From Usnea hakonensis (Eukaryota > Ascomycota > Lecanoromycetes > Lecanorales > Parmeliaceae), in contig BLJB01000679.1 of assembly GCA_013423325.1 (NCBI GenBank), forward strand, positions 1 through 15,495: a stretch of 15,495 nt of DNA. Direction: 5' to 3'. Shown here in pieces: positions 1 through 8,932 of this stretch. The notes below the pieces were generated by a model, which made no database searches, was not told the DNA's origin, and saw only the letters and a list, made by a program, of their open reading frames with translations. Position 1 is the first letter of the stretch. Each line of letters begins with the position of its first letter. A program made the translations under genes and the position numbers.

Positions 1-560
1 TTTTATACGCCTATACTAGCTACTTAATATAAGCTAATAAGAGTAACTATAACGCTAAACTAGTAGAGCTAGGTATTAAAGAAATCTAAGGGCGAATCTC
101 TAGATAAAAATTTTAACTAAATAGTATACTCTTTTTTCTACTATATTTTTTAGGAGCTTTATTATATTACTATATATCTCTCTACTTTTTTATATTAACT
201 TTTCTATTTTCTAATTTTTATATCTCTAATTACCCCCGCCTTTAAAGGCGAGTATAGTTACTTCTTTATATATTCTTTTTAGACTTAATAGTCTTCTCTA
301 TCTTAAGAGGTAATTTTAATTATTAAAATTATTTACTAGCTAACTCGAAACTATTTAATTAGTCGAAATTAACTATCTATCTTACCGCTACCTAGATTTT
401 TTTAATTATAATTAGTATTATCTAGAAGTCCCTAGTACCCGCTTCTATAAATAGCCGTAATCTATCCTCCCGCGATCTCGGATAGAAGAGGAGGATATAC
501 TTAATATCCTATCTTCTCTACCCGCACCTATAGTCGGGGTCGATACCTGGAACTCCTATC
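1..560. repeat. Left arm of a ~560-bp inverted repeat (mate 7721-8280)
   Basis: Position n here pairs with position 8281-n as a reverse complement. Alignment runs without obvious gaps for about 560 columns and then fades. In the first 120 columns I count 12 differences, 11 of them transitions, as expected for two RIP-mutated copies. In 8 of the 11 the left arm keeps the G or C. The arms are the 3' ends of two LINE copies in opposite orientation, not the terminal inverted repeats of a DNA transposon. Confidence 0.9.
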
Positions 561-565
561 TACCT
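1..565 (-). mobile_element. LINE A: 3' end of a Tad1-like non-LTR retrotransposon, RIP-mutated
   Basis: Read on the minus strand, this is the 3' part of a Tad1-clade LINE: the end of ORF2 plus the 3' untranslated region. Around 555-515 the minus strand still reads Val-Pro-Gly-Ile-Asp, followed shortly by Cys-Gly. That matches the conserved cysteine-bearing segment near the C terminus of Tad1-type ORF2 proteins. The whole segment is the reverse complement of 7722-8280, the 3' end of LINE B, so both belong to one family. This copy keeps more G and C than LINE B, for example at 420-550. The 3' terminus seems to lie at or just left of position 1, where the minus strand ends in a short A run. The 5' truncation point, where LINE B begins, is between about 557 and 605 and is not sharp. 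Calling the family from motifs is fairly secure; the exact boundary is inferred. Confidence 0.8.
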
Positions 566-602
566 TAATAGCTAATTTAGAAGATATTCTAAATACTTAA
601 TA

Positions 603-1740
603 TCTAACTCTAATATCTATAGAGGATAGAATTAATAGTAATAAAATAATAAAAGCGATTATATACTTAATAATAAATAAAGTCTTAGATATTTTAAAAA
701 TCTCTAATTAATTTCTAAAATATATAGCTTTATATATTATAAACTCTCTTATTAGACTCTTTTAAGCCTATTTTAATTTAAAATATTATCCGAGATTCTT
801 TAAAAAGGCTAATATAGTAATATTAAAAAAGCCGAATAAATCTAACTATTTAAAATTTAAAATATATTAATTAATAGTCTTACTTAATACTTTAAATAAA
901 GTACTAGAAATAGTAATCTTAAAATAATTAGTAAAATTAATAAAAAGTTATAGTCTCTTCTTTTAATAATAAATAAGAATAAAAAAAGGTAGATTAATAA
1001 AAATAATATTAAAATCGCTAATAGATATAATTTATATTATATAGAATTATAGTACTATTAATAATAGAAAAATCGCTAATCTATTTTTATTAGATATTAT
1101 AAGTATTTTTAATAATATCTTATATAAGAGACTCCTCTATAACTTAAAAAAAAGAAAAGTTCTAAAAAAAATAATAATATAAATATCTAGCTTTTTTATA
1201 AACAAAGTAATATTTATAATATTAGAGAACTAGATAAATCTAATAAAGATAATAAAAATTAGTATTTTTTAAAAATTACTATTTTTTTCTATACTATTCC
1301 TCTTCTTTAATACCTCTCTAATTAAATAATATATAAAAACTACTCTCTCTATTTAGATAAAAGGTTTTATTAATAATATCTATTTACTAATATATAGCGA
1401 GAGTATAGAAGATAATTATAAAGTATTATATAAGATTTATAATATCTATTTTAAATAGATTAAAATATATAGAGTAATATTCGCCCCTAAAAAAATAAGC
1501 TAGTATATCTAATAAAGAGTCTAAAGAAGTTTAATATAAAAGTATTTTTAGACTTTAAAAAGGTTAAGATAGATTTTAATCTAAATATAAAAATACTAGA
1601 TTTATATATAAATACTAAATTTTAGTAGAAACTATATATTATTTAATTAATAATTTAAGCCGTAGAATAGAAACGAGCTTTAGAATACTTTATAGACTTA
1701 ATATAAAAAGGGATATTTACTAGATATTATATAATATATA
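603..1740 (+). pseudogene. Reverse transcriptase (LINE B ORF2), RIP-inactivated
   Basis: The core of a LINE reverse transcriptase can be followed. About 625-700 holds the remnant of the segment that precedes the palm. Around 783-834 is the family's Pro-Arg-Phe-Phe-Lys-Lys and Lys-Lys-Pro-Asn-Lys segment. Motif A keeps its Asp at 1093-1095 (Leu-Asp, then Phe-Asn-Asn where Phe-Asp-Asn is expected). The palm motif that should read Phe-Val-Asp-Asp reads Phe-Ile-Asn-Asn at 1366-1377, so both catalytic Asp codons became Asn by G-to-A. Downstream, Phe-Ala-Pro-Lys-Lys and an Ile-Leu-Asp-Leu segment (about 1595) match the region after the palm. The frame changes between 1363 and 1593, so there is at least one indel. 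Stops are only TAA or TAG, where CAA, CAG or TGG is expected. It is not expressed as an enzyme. Confidence 0.85.
1729..1740. repeat. Left target-site duplication of LINE C (12 bp)
   Basis: ATATAATATATA at 1729-1740 is repeated exactly at 7030-7041, on the other side of LINE C. The sequence is low in complexity. However, joining 1740 to 7042 restores the LINE B reading frame and protein similarity, which independently supports the call. LINEs make duplications of about this size during target-primed reverse transcription. Confidence 0.82.
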
Positions 1741-1786
1741 GAAGAAGTTAGTTTTGACTTCTAATATATATTATAAAAAGAGAGAG

Positions 1787-3449
1787 ATGATGGAAGGACG
1801 ATTATTCCAATCTATAGTTGATAGCGGTAACGAGGTATACGAGGCACGTAAGCGACTTAGGGTAAGGGTAGAGGGGAGTAAGGCGAATAATAGAGGTAGA
1901 AAAGATAAGGCGGTAGTAAAAGAAATATATTAAAAATATATAATCTAGGCCCTTAACTAGCTAATAGAGGGGGCGACTAATAAAAGAAACCTTAGAAGAA
2001 GCTAGATAAATAGGAAGGAATAGACGAGTAACGCTATCGCTATATTAGAAGCTATTAAAAATACGCTATTTAGAGAATTAAGTATAGCCGTATAGGAAGC
2101 GTATATAAAGAATCTAGAAGGTACCTAGACCTTTATTAAAAAATAGTAAATTGACCTCGAAGTCTATATATAGAGGGAAGTACGTAGATCCTAAAGTCTA
2201 ATAGATAGTAGGGCGAGTACTTTAACCCTCTAGGGCTCCCTAAAAGGATATTAGAGTAAAGGTAACCCCTTTATAGGATTACTAATATAGGACTTAAAAA
2301 GAGGGCTAGTAATATAGGCCTAGAAAGAGATAATAGAAGAGTCTAGATAAATAAAATAACTTCTAGTTAGAATAGAGAAGGAAGGGGAAAGGATATCTAT
2401 TATAGAGATAACTAGTAAAAACCTTATTATATCCTTTAAAATAGTAGAATATATATTAGAAGATATTATAATAGCGCGGCGACTAAAGAGTAGGGATATA
2501 GAACTCTAGATAACTAGTACGAAAGCGAAGGAGCTTCTAGAGGGAGATCTAATCTAGGCTATTAAAAAATTTAAGATTATAAAGATAGTAAAAAGGATCT
2601 ATATTATAGTAGTATATAGAATAAAGATTAAGATAATAGATATAAAGAATAAGGAAGCTATAAAGAGGAAGATATAAGAGGATAATAGGAGACTATATTT
2701 AAGTCTTAATATAGTAAAAGCGAAATAGATAGTAAGCGTAAGGAGACCGGCTCTAAAAGGGGGTAAAAAAAGGTATTTATTACTAATTATTAATATTACT
2801 ATAGAAGAAATAGCCTCTAGACTAGTACTAAGAGACCTAGTTAAAATAGAGAAAGCGAAGAAGATATCGTATTATATATATAAAGCGATATAGTACTTTA
2901 ACTATTAAAAGTAAGACTATATAGCTACCTACTATAAAAATAAGACTAGATATACTAAGTATAACTAGAAGTATAATATTAGAGAGTATAGTAAGATAGC
3001 TCTAAAAGCCTATAGAGTATATATAGTATATAGTAGTAGAAGCTATATAGTATATTAGAGAATATACTTGAGAAAGAGGTAAAAGACTAAAAAGGTTATA
3101 AGAAAACTAATACTAAAGCTAATAATAGTCTCTAATCTAGAAGGGATAAAGCCTACTAAAGCGTTAAAAACTATTAATAGATTTATAATAGTCCTATCTA
3201 AAAAGAAGAGAATATAAGATATAATTAATATAGAAAATAATTATAAAAAAGAAGACTATAGGATATTTAAAAAAGCTCCTAAAATAAAAAGATTAGAAAG
3301 GTTTATAATAAAGAAGGCTAGCTAAATATTACTAAAAATCCTACTTAGAATAGAAACCTATAGATTAACGGGGGTAATCTAACTATCTAAGATCTAAGAG
3401 GTCTAGATATAAGATATCTAAAAATAGAACTCTTAGATATTAGCTTCTC
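1787..3449 (+). pseudogene. LINE C ORF1 (Gag-like RNA-binding protein) with CCHC knuckles, RIP-inactivated
   Basis: ORF1 proteins of Tad1-type LINEs bind the element RNA. Two ATG codons in tandem open the frame at 1787 and 1790; they are the first ATGs in the window and survive in the lightly mutated 5' end. The frame is open for 48 codons to a TAA at 1931-1933. It then continues in the same phase past many TAA and TAG codons, which stand where Gln or Trp codons are expected. Two zinc knuckles are visible with Cys and His turned into Tyr codons (TGY or CAY to TAY): C-x2-C-x4-H-x4-C at 2894-2935 and C-x2-C-x3-H-x4-C at 2951-2989. A third is possible near 3010-3050 but unclear. The region before the knuckles is rich in Lys, Arg and Glu. 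The true stop cannot be fixed; about 3425-3449 is likely, just ahead of ORF2. Confidence 0.8.
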
Positions 3450-3450
3450 T

Positions 3451-6400
3451 ATAATAAAAAGCTAGACCCTAATAATACTATAGTATAATATAAGAGGTAA
3501 ATTAGAAATAATAATAATACTACTTAATAATTTAAAGATAAAGTAGACTAATATCTTAGTAATCTAGAAACCTTAGTAGAATATATATACGAAGTTATTA
3601 TATAACTCTAGAACTAGCGAATTCTTCCTATTATATAGAGGCGAAATAAATATAAGGATATACCTCTATATTAATAAGAGGATTAATATTAATATATAAA
3701 AAGAGATATCCCTATTTAAAGATATTTATACTATTACTATAAAGCTTAAAAAAAAAGATAAGACTATTAGAGAAGAGATAATTTAGATCTTTAATATATA
3801 TAACTCTAGCCTATCCCTAATTACTACTAATAATCTATTAAGCCTTCTAGTACTAAAAAAAAGAGATCTAGAGATAAAGGGAATAAATAGTAATAGGAGA
3901 CTTTAACCTCTACTATCTAAACTAGAATAACTATAGGAGGTTTAGCTACTATAGGGAAATAGATAAGCTATTAGAAATAATTATAAAGATAGATATAAAA
4001 CTCGTACTTTTTAAGGACTCTATAATCTAGAGAGCGAAAAGTAGTAAAAATATTATAGACCTTATCTTTATAATATCGAGACTAATAGAGATAATAAAAT
4101 TATATAGGGTATATCTAGATCTATAAATAGGCTCCGACTACTTTCTAATATATATAGAGTTTAATCTATTAATAGAAAAAGCCTCTACTATTAAAAGAAA
4201 GATATAAAAATAGTAAAGTTAGAAGCTATATAGATTATAATCTAAGAACTAGTTTACTCCTTATTTTCTAACTAGCTAAAGACTAAAGGAGAGATAGATA
4301 AATATTTAGAGAATATTATAATAGGCCTAAAAAAGGTAGTAGAAGAAACTATTTTTTAGACTAAATTATTAGATAGAGCTTAATCGTTCTAGGATTATAA
4401 TTATAGCGAGGCTATATAGAAGGTAAAACGCCTTATAATTAAATATTAGTATAGCTAAGGAAACCGGAGAAAGGAGGAATAGTATATAGCTTTAAAATAC
4501 TAAAATAAAATAATTAGTAGAGCTAAAATACTCGACTTTAAGCGAGGGGTCTATAAAGTAGAAGAGTTATAGAAGGAAATCTAGAAGCTAGCTAAATAAA
4601 CTAGATAGAATAATATAAATCTAAAACTACTATTTAAGTTTCTAGCGCTTAAGGATAAGGAAGCTAGTCTAATAGAATTATTTAAAAATAAAGTAAAGAT
4701 ACTTTAAAGAATATTTTTCCTACCCCCCCTATAAGTAGATCTTACTAATATTAAAGATATAGTCTATCTAGACCTAGCCGAGATAATTATAGAACTAATA
4801 GAGAAAGAGGTTAAAGTAGCTATCTTCCGCCCTAAATAAAATAAGGCCCTAGGGATAAATAAGATACTAAATAGATTTCTAAAGTTAATTACTAGCGAGG
4901 CTCTTCTATAGCTTACTAGGCTCTTCTAGATATATATAGATCTAGATTATTATTCGAGAAAGTTTAAAGTTATTAATATAATAGTTCTCTATAAATTAGA
5001 TAAAGATAACTATTTTAAATTAAAGTTATATTAATTAATCGCCCTATTAAGTATTTTAGAAAAGGCCCTAAAAATAGTTATAGCTAAAAGACTTAGTAAC
5101 TATATAGAGGAATATAACCTCCTCTCTTTAGAATAAATAAGTATATAAAGAGAGTAATCTACTAAGATAATCCTAAAGATAATTATAAATATAATATATA
5201 TAATTTAGAGTAGTAATAAATAATATATAGCTAGTTTACTCTCTTTAGATATAATAAAGATATTTAATAATATATTCTATAAGCGGCTCCTCTATAATCT
5301 TAAATCTAAAGGGATTCCTCTCTAAATAGTAAACTAGATATTAAGCTTTCTTATAGAGAGAGTAATATTAATAACGCTAGAATAGAAAATAAATAAGATA
5401 GAACTAATAAAAATAGAGATTCTATAGGGGTCTCTAATATCCCCTGTATTATTTTTATTCTTTAATATACCGCTTATTAAAGAATACTCGAAACTAAAGT
5501 TAAATCTCTAAATTAAAGACTTTATTAATAATATCTATCTACTAATATATAGAAAAAGTATAGAGGCTAATTATATAATATTTAAAATAGTCTATAAAAT
5601 ATATTTAAAGTAGATAAAAATATATAGGGTAATTTTCGCCTCTAAAAAGTACGAGCTAGTCTATTTTACTAGAAGGCCGAAACGCTTTAATATAAAAGCT
5701 ATAGTAGATCTAAAAGTAATAGTTATAGAACTAAAGAGTAATATATAGATCCTAGGCCTATATATAGATAAAAAATTAAGGTAGAGTCTCTATCTTAAAA
5801 AAGTAAAAGCTAAAATAATATTCTAATATCTCGTACTATTAATAACGATAGCCTCGATATAAGAAATAATATTAAATTAAGTATATATAATATACTAGGC
5901 CGTTATTCGACTAGTAATAATATATACGGTAGCTATTTAGTATAACCCGGAGAGTATATAAGAAGTAATAAAGATATTAGGAAAATAGTTAGAGATAATC
6001 TAGAATAAGTATTTAAGATATATCTTAAAAGTATATAAGGCAATAAATATTAGGGAACTAGAAGTAGAGATAGATATTCCCTCTATATAGATCTCTTTAG
6101 ACCTAGCGATCCTTTATTACTAAGCCCTTAGAGGCGTATATAAGGTTATAAAAATTAGAAATATATATATTCGTAGAGTACTCTAAAGGAAATAAGATTA
6201 TAAGGTAAAGATACTATTAGCGCCTATAATAGAGAAGTATTTATAGACCGAAGATACTCTCCTTAGGGAAGGGTAAGAATAATATAACGTAAAAAAAAGA
6301 GAAAGAAAGGAAATAGAGATAATAAGAGAAAAAATATAGGACTAAAATAATATAATCTAATATACTCTATAGAAAGGCTATTATATAGGTATATCTAAAA

Positions 6401-6804
6401 ATAAGAGGATACTAGTTTAAGGTCCTAAAGATTAGAAAATAAAAAGAATACTTTACTATAATTTTATAAAAGCCGAAAGCTCCGCCCTAATCTAGATATA
6501 AATAGAGAAGATCGGGCTAGTATAGTTCCTCTTTTATTATAAAGTCCTAGATATCTATATAGCTAGTTATAAATACGGCTAGCTAAAATAGAATATTAAA
6601 TATATCCTTATTTTCTATTTAAGGCTAGAATAATTTAGACTAGTACTTCTAGAATTTATAAGAACTAGTAACTTATAGAGAATATTAACTACTCTAAAAG
6701 GGGTAAGGATATTAATTAGATAGCTAATTTAATCTAGCCTTTTAGGCTAGTATTCCCTAGTAAAAGACTAATTATATAGAGGTAGAGTAATCTAAAGGGC
6801 GTAA
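3451..6804 (+). pseudogene. LINE C ORF2 (endonuclease and reverse transcriptase), RIP-inactivated
   Basis: ORF2 nicks the target DNA and copies the RNA into it. The likely start is one of two ATA codons (former ATG) at 3451 and 3454, followed by Leu-stop-Tyr-Asn-Ile, matching the usual endonuclease N terminus. An Ile-Asn-Lys-Arg-Ile motif ends near 3678. Gly-Asp-Phe-Asn-Leu is at 3896-3910, and Gly-Ser-Asp-Tyr-Phe near 4132-4146 stands where Gly-Ser-Asp-His-Leu is expected, so the catalytic His is lost. The reverse transcriptase follows: an Ile-Ala-Leu-Leu-Ser segment near 5035-5050, motif A Asp at 5248-5250, and the palm Phe-Ile-Asn-Asn at 5521-5532, where both catalytic Asp became Asn. The Tad1 C-terminal region (Glu-Lys-Ile-Gly-Leu and onward) spans about 6470-6780, and the frame ends at 6802-6804. 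Length, about 1118 codons, is normal for the family. A frameshift lies at an 8-A run at 3855-3862, and the frame shifts back before the reverse transcriptase. Confidence 0.87.
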
Positions 6805-7029
6805 ATATTAATATAAAAAAGATAAAGGAATATAAGTATAGAGAGTATTAAGCGGTAGTAGTTAAAGATAGTATATAGACTTAAAATAGTAAAGATAAAT
6901 AGAAGTATAATAAGGTTTTTTATTCTAGAAGTAATAATACTATAAAGGTTTCCCTTATACTATTACTATAGAGCTTCCCATAATTATCTTTTATATAGTT
7001 AGATAGATACGAGTATGAATTCTAATCCA
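6805..7029 (+). other. 3' untranslated region of LINE C
   Basis: No protein similarity is seen after the stop at 6802-6804. The last ~50 bases (6979-7029) keep CA at 6979 and 7028 and TG near 7016, unlike the rest of the 3' region. The element ends in CTAATCCA before the 12-bp duplication, with no poly(A) run. Confidence 0.6.
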
Positions 7030-7041
7030 ATATAATATATA
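7030..7041. repeat. Right target-site duplication of LINE C (12 bp)
   Basis: Identical to 1729-1740. It marks the downstream edge of LINE C. LINE B resumes at 7042 in the frame that was left at 1740. Confidence 0.82.
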
Positions 7042-7940
7042 ATATAGTAGTACGCCTAATATTAATATTTATAATACTAATTTAATACTATTTTTATAGA
7101 ATAGAAGAATTCTTCTAAAAACCCTCTAAAAAGCTAATTAAGATATAAAATAAATATCTTTATAGAATAATTAAAGTATATAAAATAACTCCTATTTTAG
7201 TTCTAGAGATAGAGGCTTTAATAGTCTTTTTTAAATATTAACTTAATAAGCTAATATTATAATATTAAGCTCTATAAGATACCTACTTTACTATAAAAAA
7301 GGGTAATAAGTAAATTATCTAATACTTCTAAAATAGTAGAGATAAGAAAAGGAAAAGAGGGTCTATATTTATAATAATAAAAAAGGTCTAGGCTCTTAAA
7401 GTCCTTAAGGAAAAAAGTTAGAATCTAGTAATTATTAATATAAAAAGAAAAAAGAACTAGATTAATCTATATAAAGATATTAAGAAATATTAAAATATTA
7501 ATATTATTAGATAAAAAATATAAGATTAGTTCTAAAAATAGAGATTTAAAAAATAGGAAAAATATTAATAAAGAATTTTTATTATAATAAGAATCTCTAT
7601 CTAAATAGAAAACTTATATAATAATAGATTTAACTATTATAAAATATTAAAAAAGACTAAGAGCTTAATTACTATTTAAATAAAAAATAATAAAATTAGA
7701 CTTAATATATTTTTTAATAGAATAAAGGTTCTAGATATTAATTCTAATTATAAATATAGATAGAGAAGATAAGATATTAAATATATTTTTCTCTTCTATC
7801 TAAAATTATAGAAAGATAAATTATAACTACTTATAAAAGTAGATATTAGGGACTTCTAGATAATACTAACTATAATTAAAAAGATCTAAATAGTAGTAAA
7901 ATAAATAGTTAACTTTAACTAGTTAAATAGCTTCGAGTTA
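7042..7940 (+). pseudogene. C-terminal part of LINE B ORF2, RIP-inactivated
   Basis: From 7044 the frame reads Ile-Val-Val-Arg, the conserved segment after the reverse transcriptase thumb. Near 7165-7200 an Asn-Lys-Tyr-Leu-Tyr-Arg-Ile-Ile segment and Ala-Tyr-Lys-Ala-Thr-Pro-like remnants are typical of Tad1 and related LINEs. Further on, about 7690-7760, the Lys-Ile-Gly-Leu to Val-Pro-Gly region can be made out, followed by the cysteine-bearing tail seen better in LINE A. Stops are TAA and TAG only. The exact ORF end is uncertain because both stops and frame are degraded; about 7940 is an estimate. Confidence 0.75.
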
Positions 7941-8280
7941 GCTAGTAAATAACTCTAATAATTAAGATTACCCCTTAAAATAGAGAAAACTATTAAGTCT
8001 AAAAAGAATATATAAAAAAGTAATTATATTTATTTTTAAAGATAGAGGTAATTAAAGATATAAAAATTAGAGAATAAAAGAGTTAGCGTAAAAAAGTAGA
8101 GAAATATATAGTAATATAATAAGGCTTTTAAAAAGTATAATAAAAAGAAGAGTATATTATTTAATTAAAATTTTTATTTAAAGATTTACCCTTAAATTTT
8201 TTCGATACCTAGCTCTACTAATTTAGCGTTATAGTTACCCTTATTAGCTTATATTAAGTAGCTAGTATAGGCGTATAAAT
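7721..8280. repeat. Right arm of the ~560-bp inverted repeat (mate 1-560)
   Basis: Reverse-complement copy of the window start. The two arms are 7.2 kb apart, with LINE C and the LINE B reverse transcriptase between them. Differences are almost all C/T or G/A, and several are CG on one arm against TA on the other. Confidence 0.9.
7941..8279 (+). other. 3' untranslated region of LINE B
   Basis: No coding similarity is visible. Conservation with the reverse complement of about 1-340 shows it is part of the transposed unit, so it is likely the 3' UTR recognised by the element's own reverse transcriptase. The border with ORF2 is approximate. Confidence 0.55.
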
Positions 8281-8284
8281 TAAT

Positions 8285-8781
8285 TAACTAATTATATAAT
8301 TTAAATTCTAATAAATTTCTATTAGTCTATAAATTAGATCTAGAGGTTTAGATATACTTTTATATTAATAAAAGGATAGATCTAATTAGCTAGAAAATTA
8401 GATATTAAAAGAGTAACTTTTACTCTCTTTAATTAAATATTAAATAAGATAATAAAGAAGAGAAGAAGTATATTTCTTTTTAATTCTCTATTTAAAAACT
8501 AATTCTCTAAATATATAATATATATAACTAGTTATTAATATTATTAGAAGTAATAATAGCCTTTTTAATATTAGTATTTTTAGAATAAATCTTAAAAGAA
8601 GAAAGTAAATATATAGCTTTTAAAAACTTTAATCTTTACTACTTTAAATAAAATAATAAAAGATAATATATATATTATAAAATAATTAATAGATTTATTA
8701 AGATTATTTAGATTAAAAAAATAACTTTTAAATTATCTAATAATTTAATTATATAGAAATCTCGAGACTAGAAGTTAATAA
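8285..8781 (+). mobile_element. LINE D: endonuclease fragment of a Tad1-like LINE, cut by the copia insertion
   Basis: One frame (codons starting at positions divisible by 3) reads as the endonuclease domain of a Tad1-like ORF2, from about 8301 to 8781. Landmarks are Phe-Leu-Leu-Val-Tyr-Lys near 8316-8333, Tyr-Ile-Asn-Lys-Arg-Ile at about 8361-8378, and Asn-Phe-Asn-Leu-Tyr-Tyr at 8625-8642 where Asp-Phe-Asn-Leu-His-His is expected. In-frame stops are TAA and TAG only. The fragment ends abruptly at 8781, where the copia LTR starts, and the rest of the endonuclease is not seen in this window. The left edge touches the 3' end of LINE B near 8280; the endonuclease N terminus is missing. This suggests LINE B (or A plus B) inserted into LINE D, but the left half of D is not in view. 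Confidence 0.75.
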
Positions 8782-8805
8782 TGTCAAAATAGGAAGGTTT
8801 GCCGA

Positions 8806-8828
8806 GTCACGTGACTTCGTTACGTGAC
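8806..8828. promoter_or_regulatory. Paired CACGTG-type palindromes in the copia LTR
   Basis: GTCACGTGAC at 8806-8815 is a perfect 10-bp palindrome around CACGTG, the E-box core bound by fungal bHLH factors such as the Cbf1 type. TACGTGAC follows at 8821-8828. GTCACGT (8806-8812) and ACGTGAC (8822-8828) could also form a 7-bp stem. Position inside an LTR suggests a promoter element; binding is inference. Confidence 0.45.
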
Positions 8829-8923
8829 CTTGGCGCCTTAGTATTTTGTAAATAGTCTTGTATATTTCTTATACTTCTATAATTAATTAACTAAGAAATA
8901 AGTATTCTATATACCTACTTTTA

Positions 8924-8925
8924 NN
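8924..8925. other. Two undetermined bases (NN) at the LTR/leader junction
   Basis: Placed between the presumed LTR end and the primer-binding site. It may mark an assembly join between repeat copies or unresolved terminal bases. Confidence 0.9.
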
Positions 8926-8932
8926 TTAATAG

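Larger units (their letters stand above)
566..1740 (+). mobile_element. LINE B, left segment (ORF2 from the start of the reverse transcriptase), interrupted by LINE C
   Basis: This is a plus-strand Tad1-like LINE fragment that lacks ORF1 and the endonuclease. It begins in the linker just upstream of the reverse transcriptase and runs to 1740, where LINE C is inserted; it resumes at 7042. The break falls in the thumb/connection region of ORF2. With LINE C and one copy of the 12-bp duplication removed, the frame on the left (codons starting at positions divisible by 3) continues exactly into the right segment. CA and TG are nearly absent: I see one CA, at 1203, between 566 and 1740. The join to LINE A near 565 is approximate, and a 5' truncation, typical of LINEs, is the simplest reading. 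Confidence 0.82.
1741..7029 (+). mobile_element. LINE C: complete Tad1-like non-LTR retrotransposon (5289 bp) inserted in LINE B
   Basis: A full-length plus-strand LINE. It has a 46-bp 5' leader (1741-1786), ORF1 (1787 to about 3449), ORF2 (about 3451-6804) and a 3' UTR (6805-7029). It is bounded by the perfect 12-bp duplication at 1729-1740 and 7030-7041. ORF1 carries CCHC knuckles, and ORF2 has an apurinic-type endonuclease, a reverse transcriptase and the conserved Tad1-type C-terminal region. I see no clear RNase H domain. The first ~105 bp and last ~50 bp keep several TG and CA dinucleotides, while the interior has almost none. There is no long poly(A) tail. It is a different, more diverged Tad1-like family than LINE A/B, judging by the readable protein remnants. 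The copy is dead: stops and lost catalytic residues occur throughout. Confidence 0.88.
7042..8279 (+). mobile_element. LINE B, right segment (end of ORF2 and 3' UTR)
   Basis: This continues the LINE B copy broken by LINE C and holds the post-palm part of ORF2 and the 3' UTR. From 7722 to 8280 it is the inverted mate of the window start. The 3' terminus lies at about 8277-8279, where the sequence GCGTATAAA is shared with the complement of positions 1-10 and similarity stops. It is more AT-rich than LINE A at the same sites, so this copy was hit harder. Just past its end, readable endonuclease sequence of LINE D begins by about 8301. Confidence 0.83.
8782..8925 (+). repeat. 5' LTR of the copia element
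   Basis: It starts with TGTCA exactly where LINE D similarity stops and ends just before the primer-binding site, with an assembly ambiguity (NN, 8924-8925) where a terminal CA would be expected. The length, about 144 bp, is short for a copia LTR. The first ~85 bases keep many TG and CA dinucleotides; from about 8867 on the RIP pattern returns. I found no second copy in the window, as expected if the 3' end lies beyond the gypsy insertion. The right border is inferred. Confidence 0.65.

Noticed and set aside
1..1740. Twin priming (5' inversion of a single LINE insertion) to explain LINE A and LINE B in opposite orientation
   Set aside because: Both segments belong to elements with their own 3' end of the same family. 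Twin priming inverts a 5' part and would not duplicate the 3' end.
1787..1933. A stand-alone 48-codon gene with a tandem ATG start
   Set aside because: The same frame continues past the TAA into the CCHC knuckles. It is the lightly mutated N terminus of LINE C ORF1.
3010..3050. A third CCHC knuckle in LINE C ORF1
   Set aside because: Candidate Tyr codons are present but their spacing fits no standard knuckle clearly, so it is mentioned only as possible.
1..8280. A DNA transposon with ~560-bp terminal inverted repeats
   Set aside because: The arms read as LINE ORF2 C terminus plus 3' UTR, and the interior is LINE reverse transcriptase and a second LINE. No transposase is seen.
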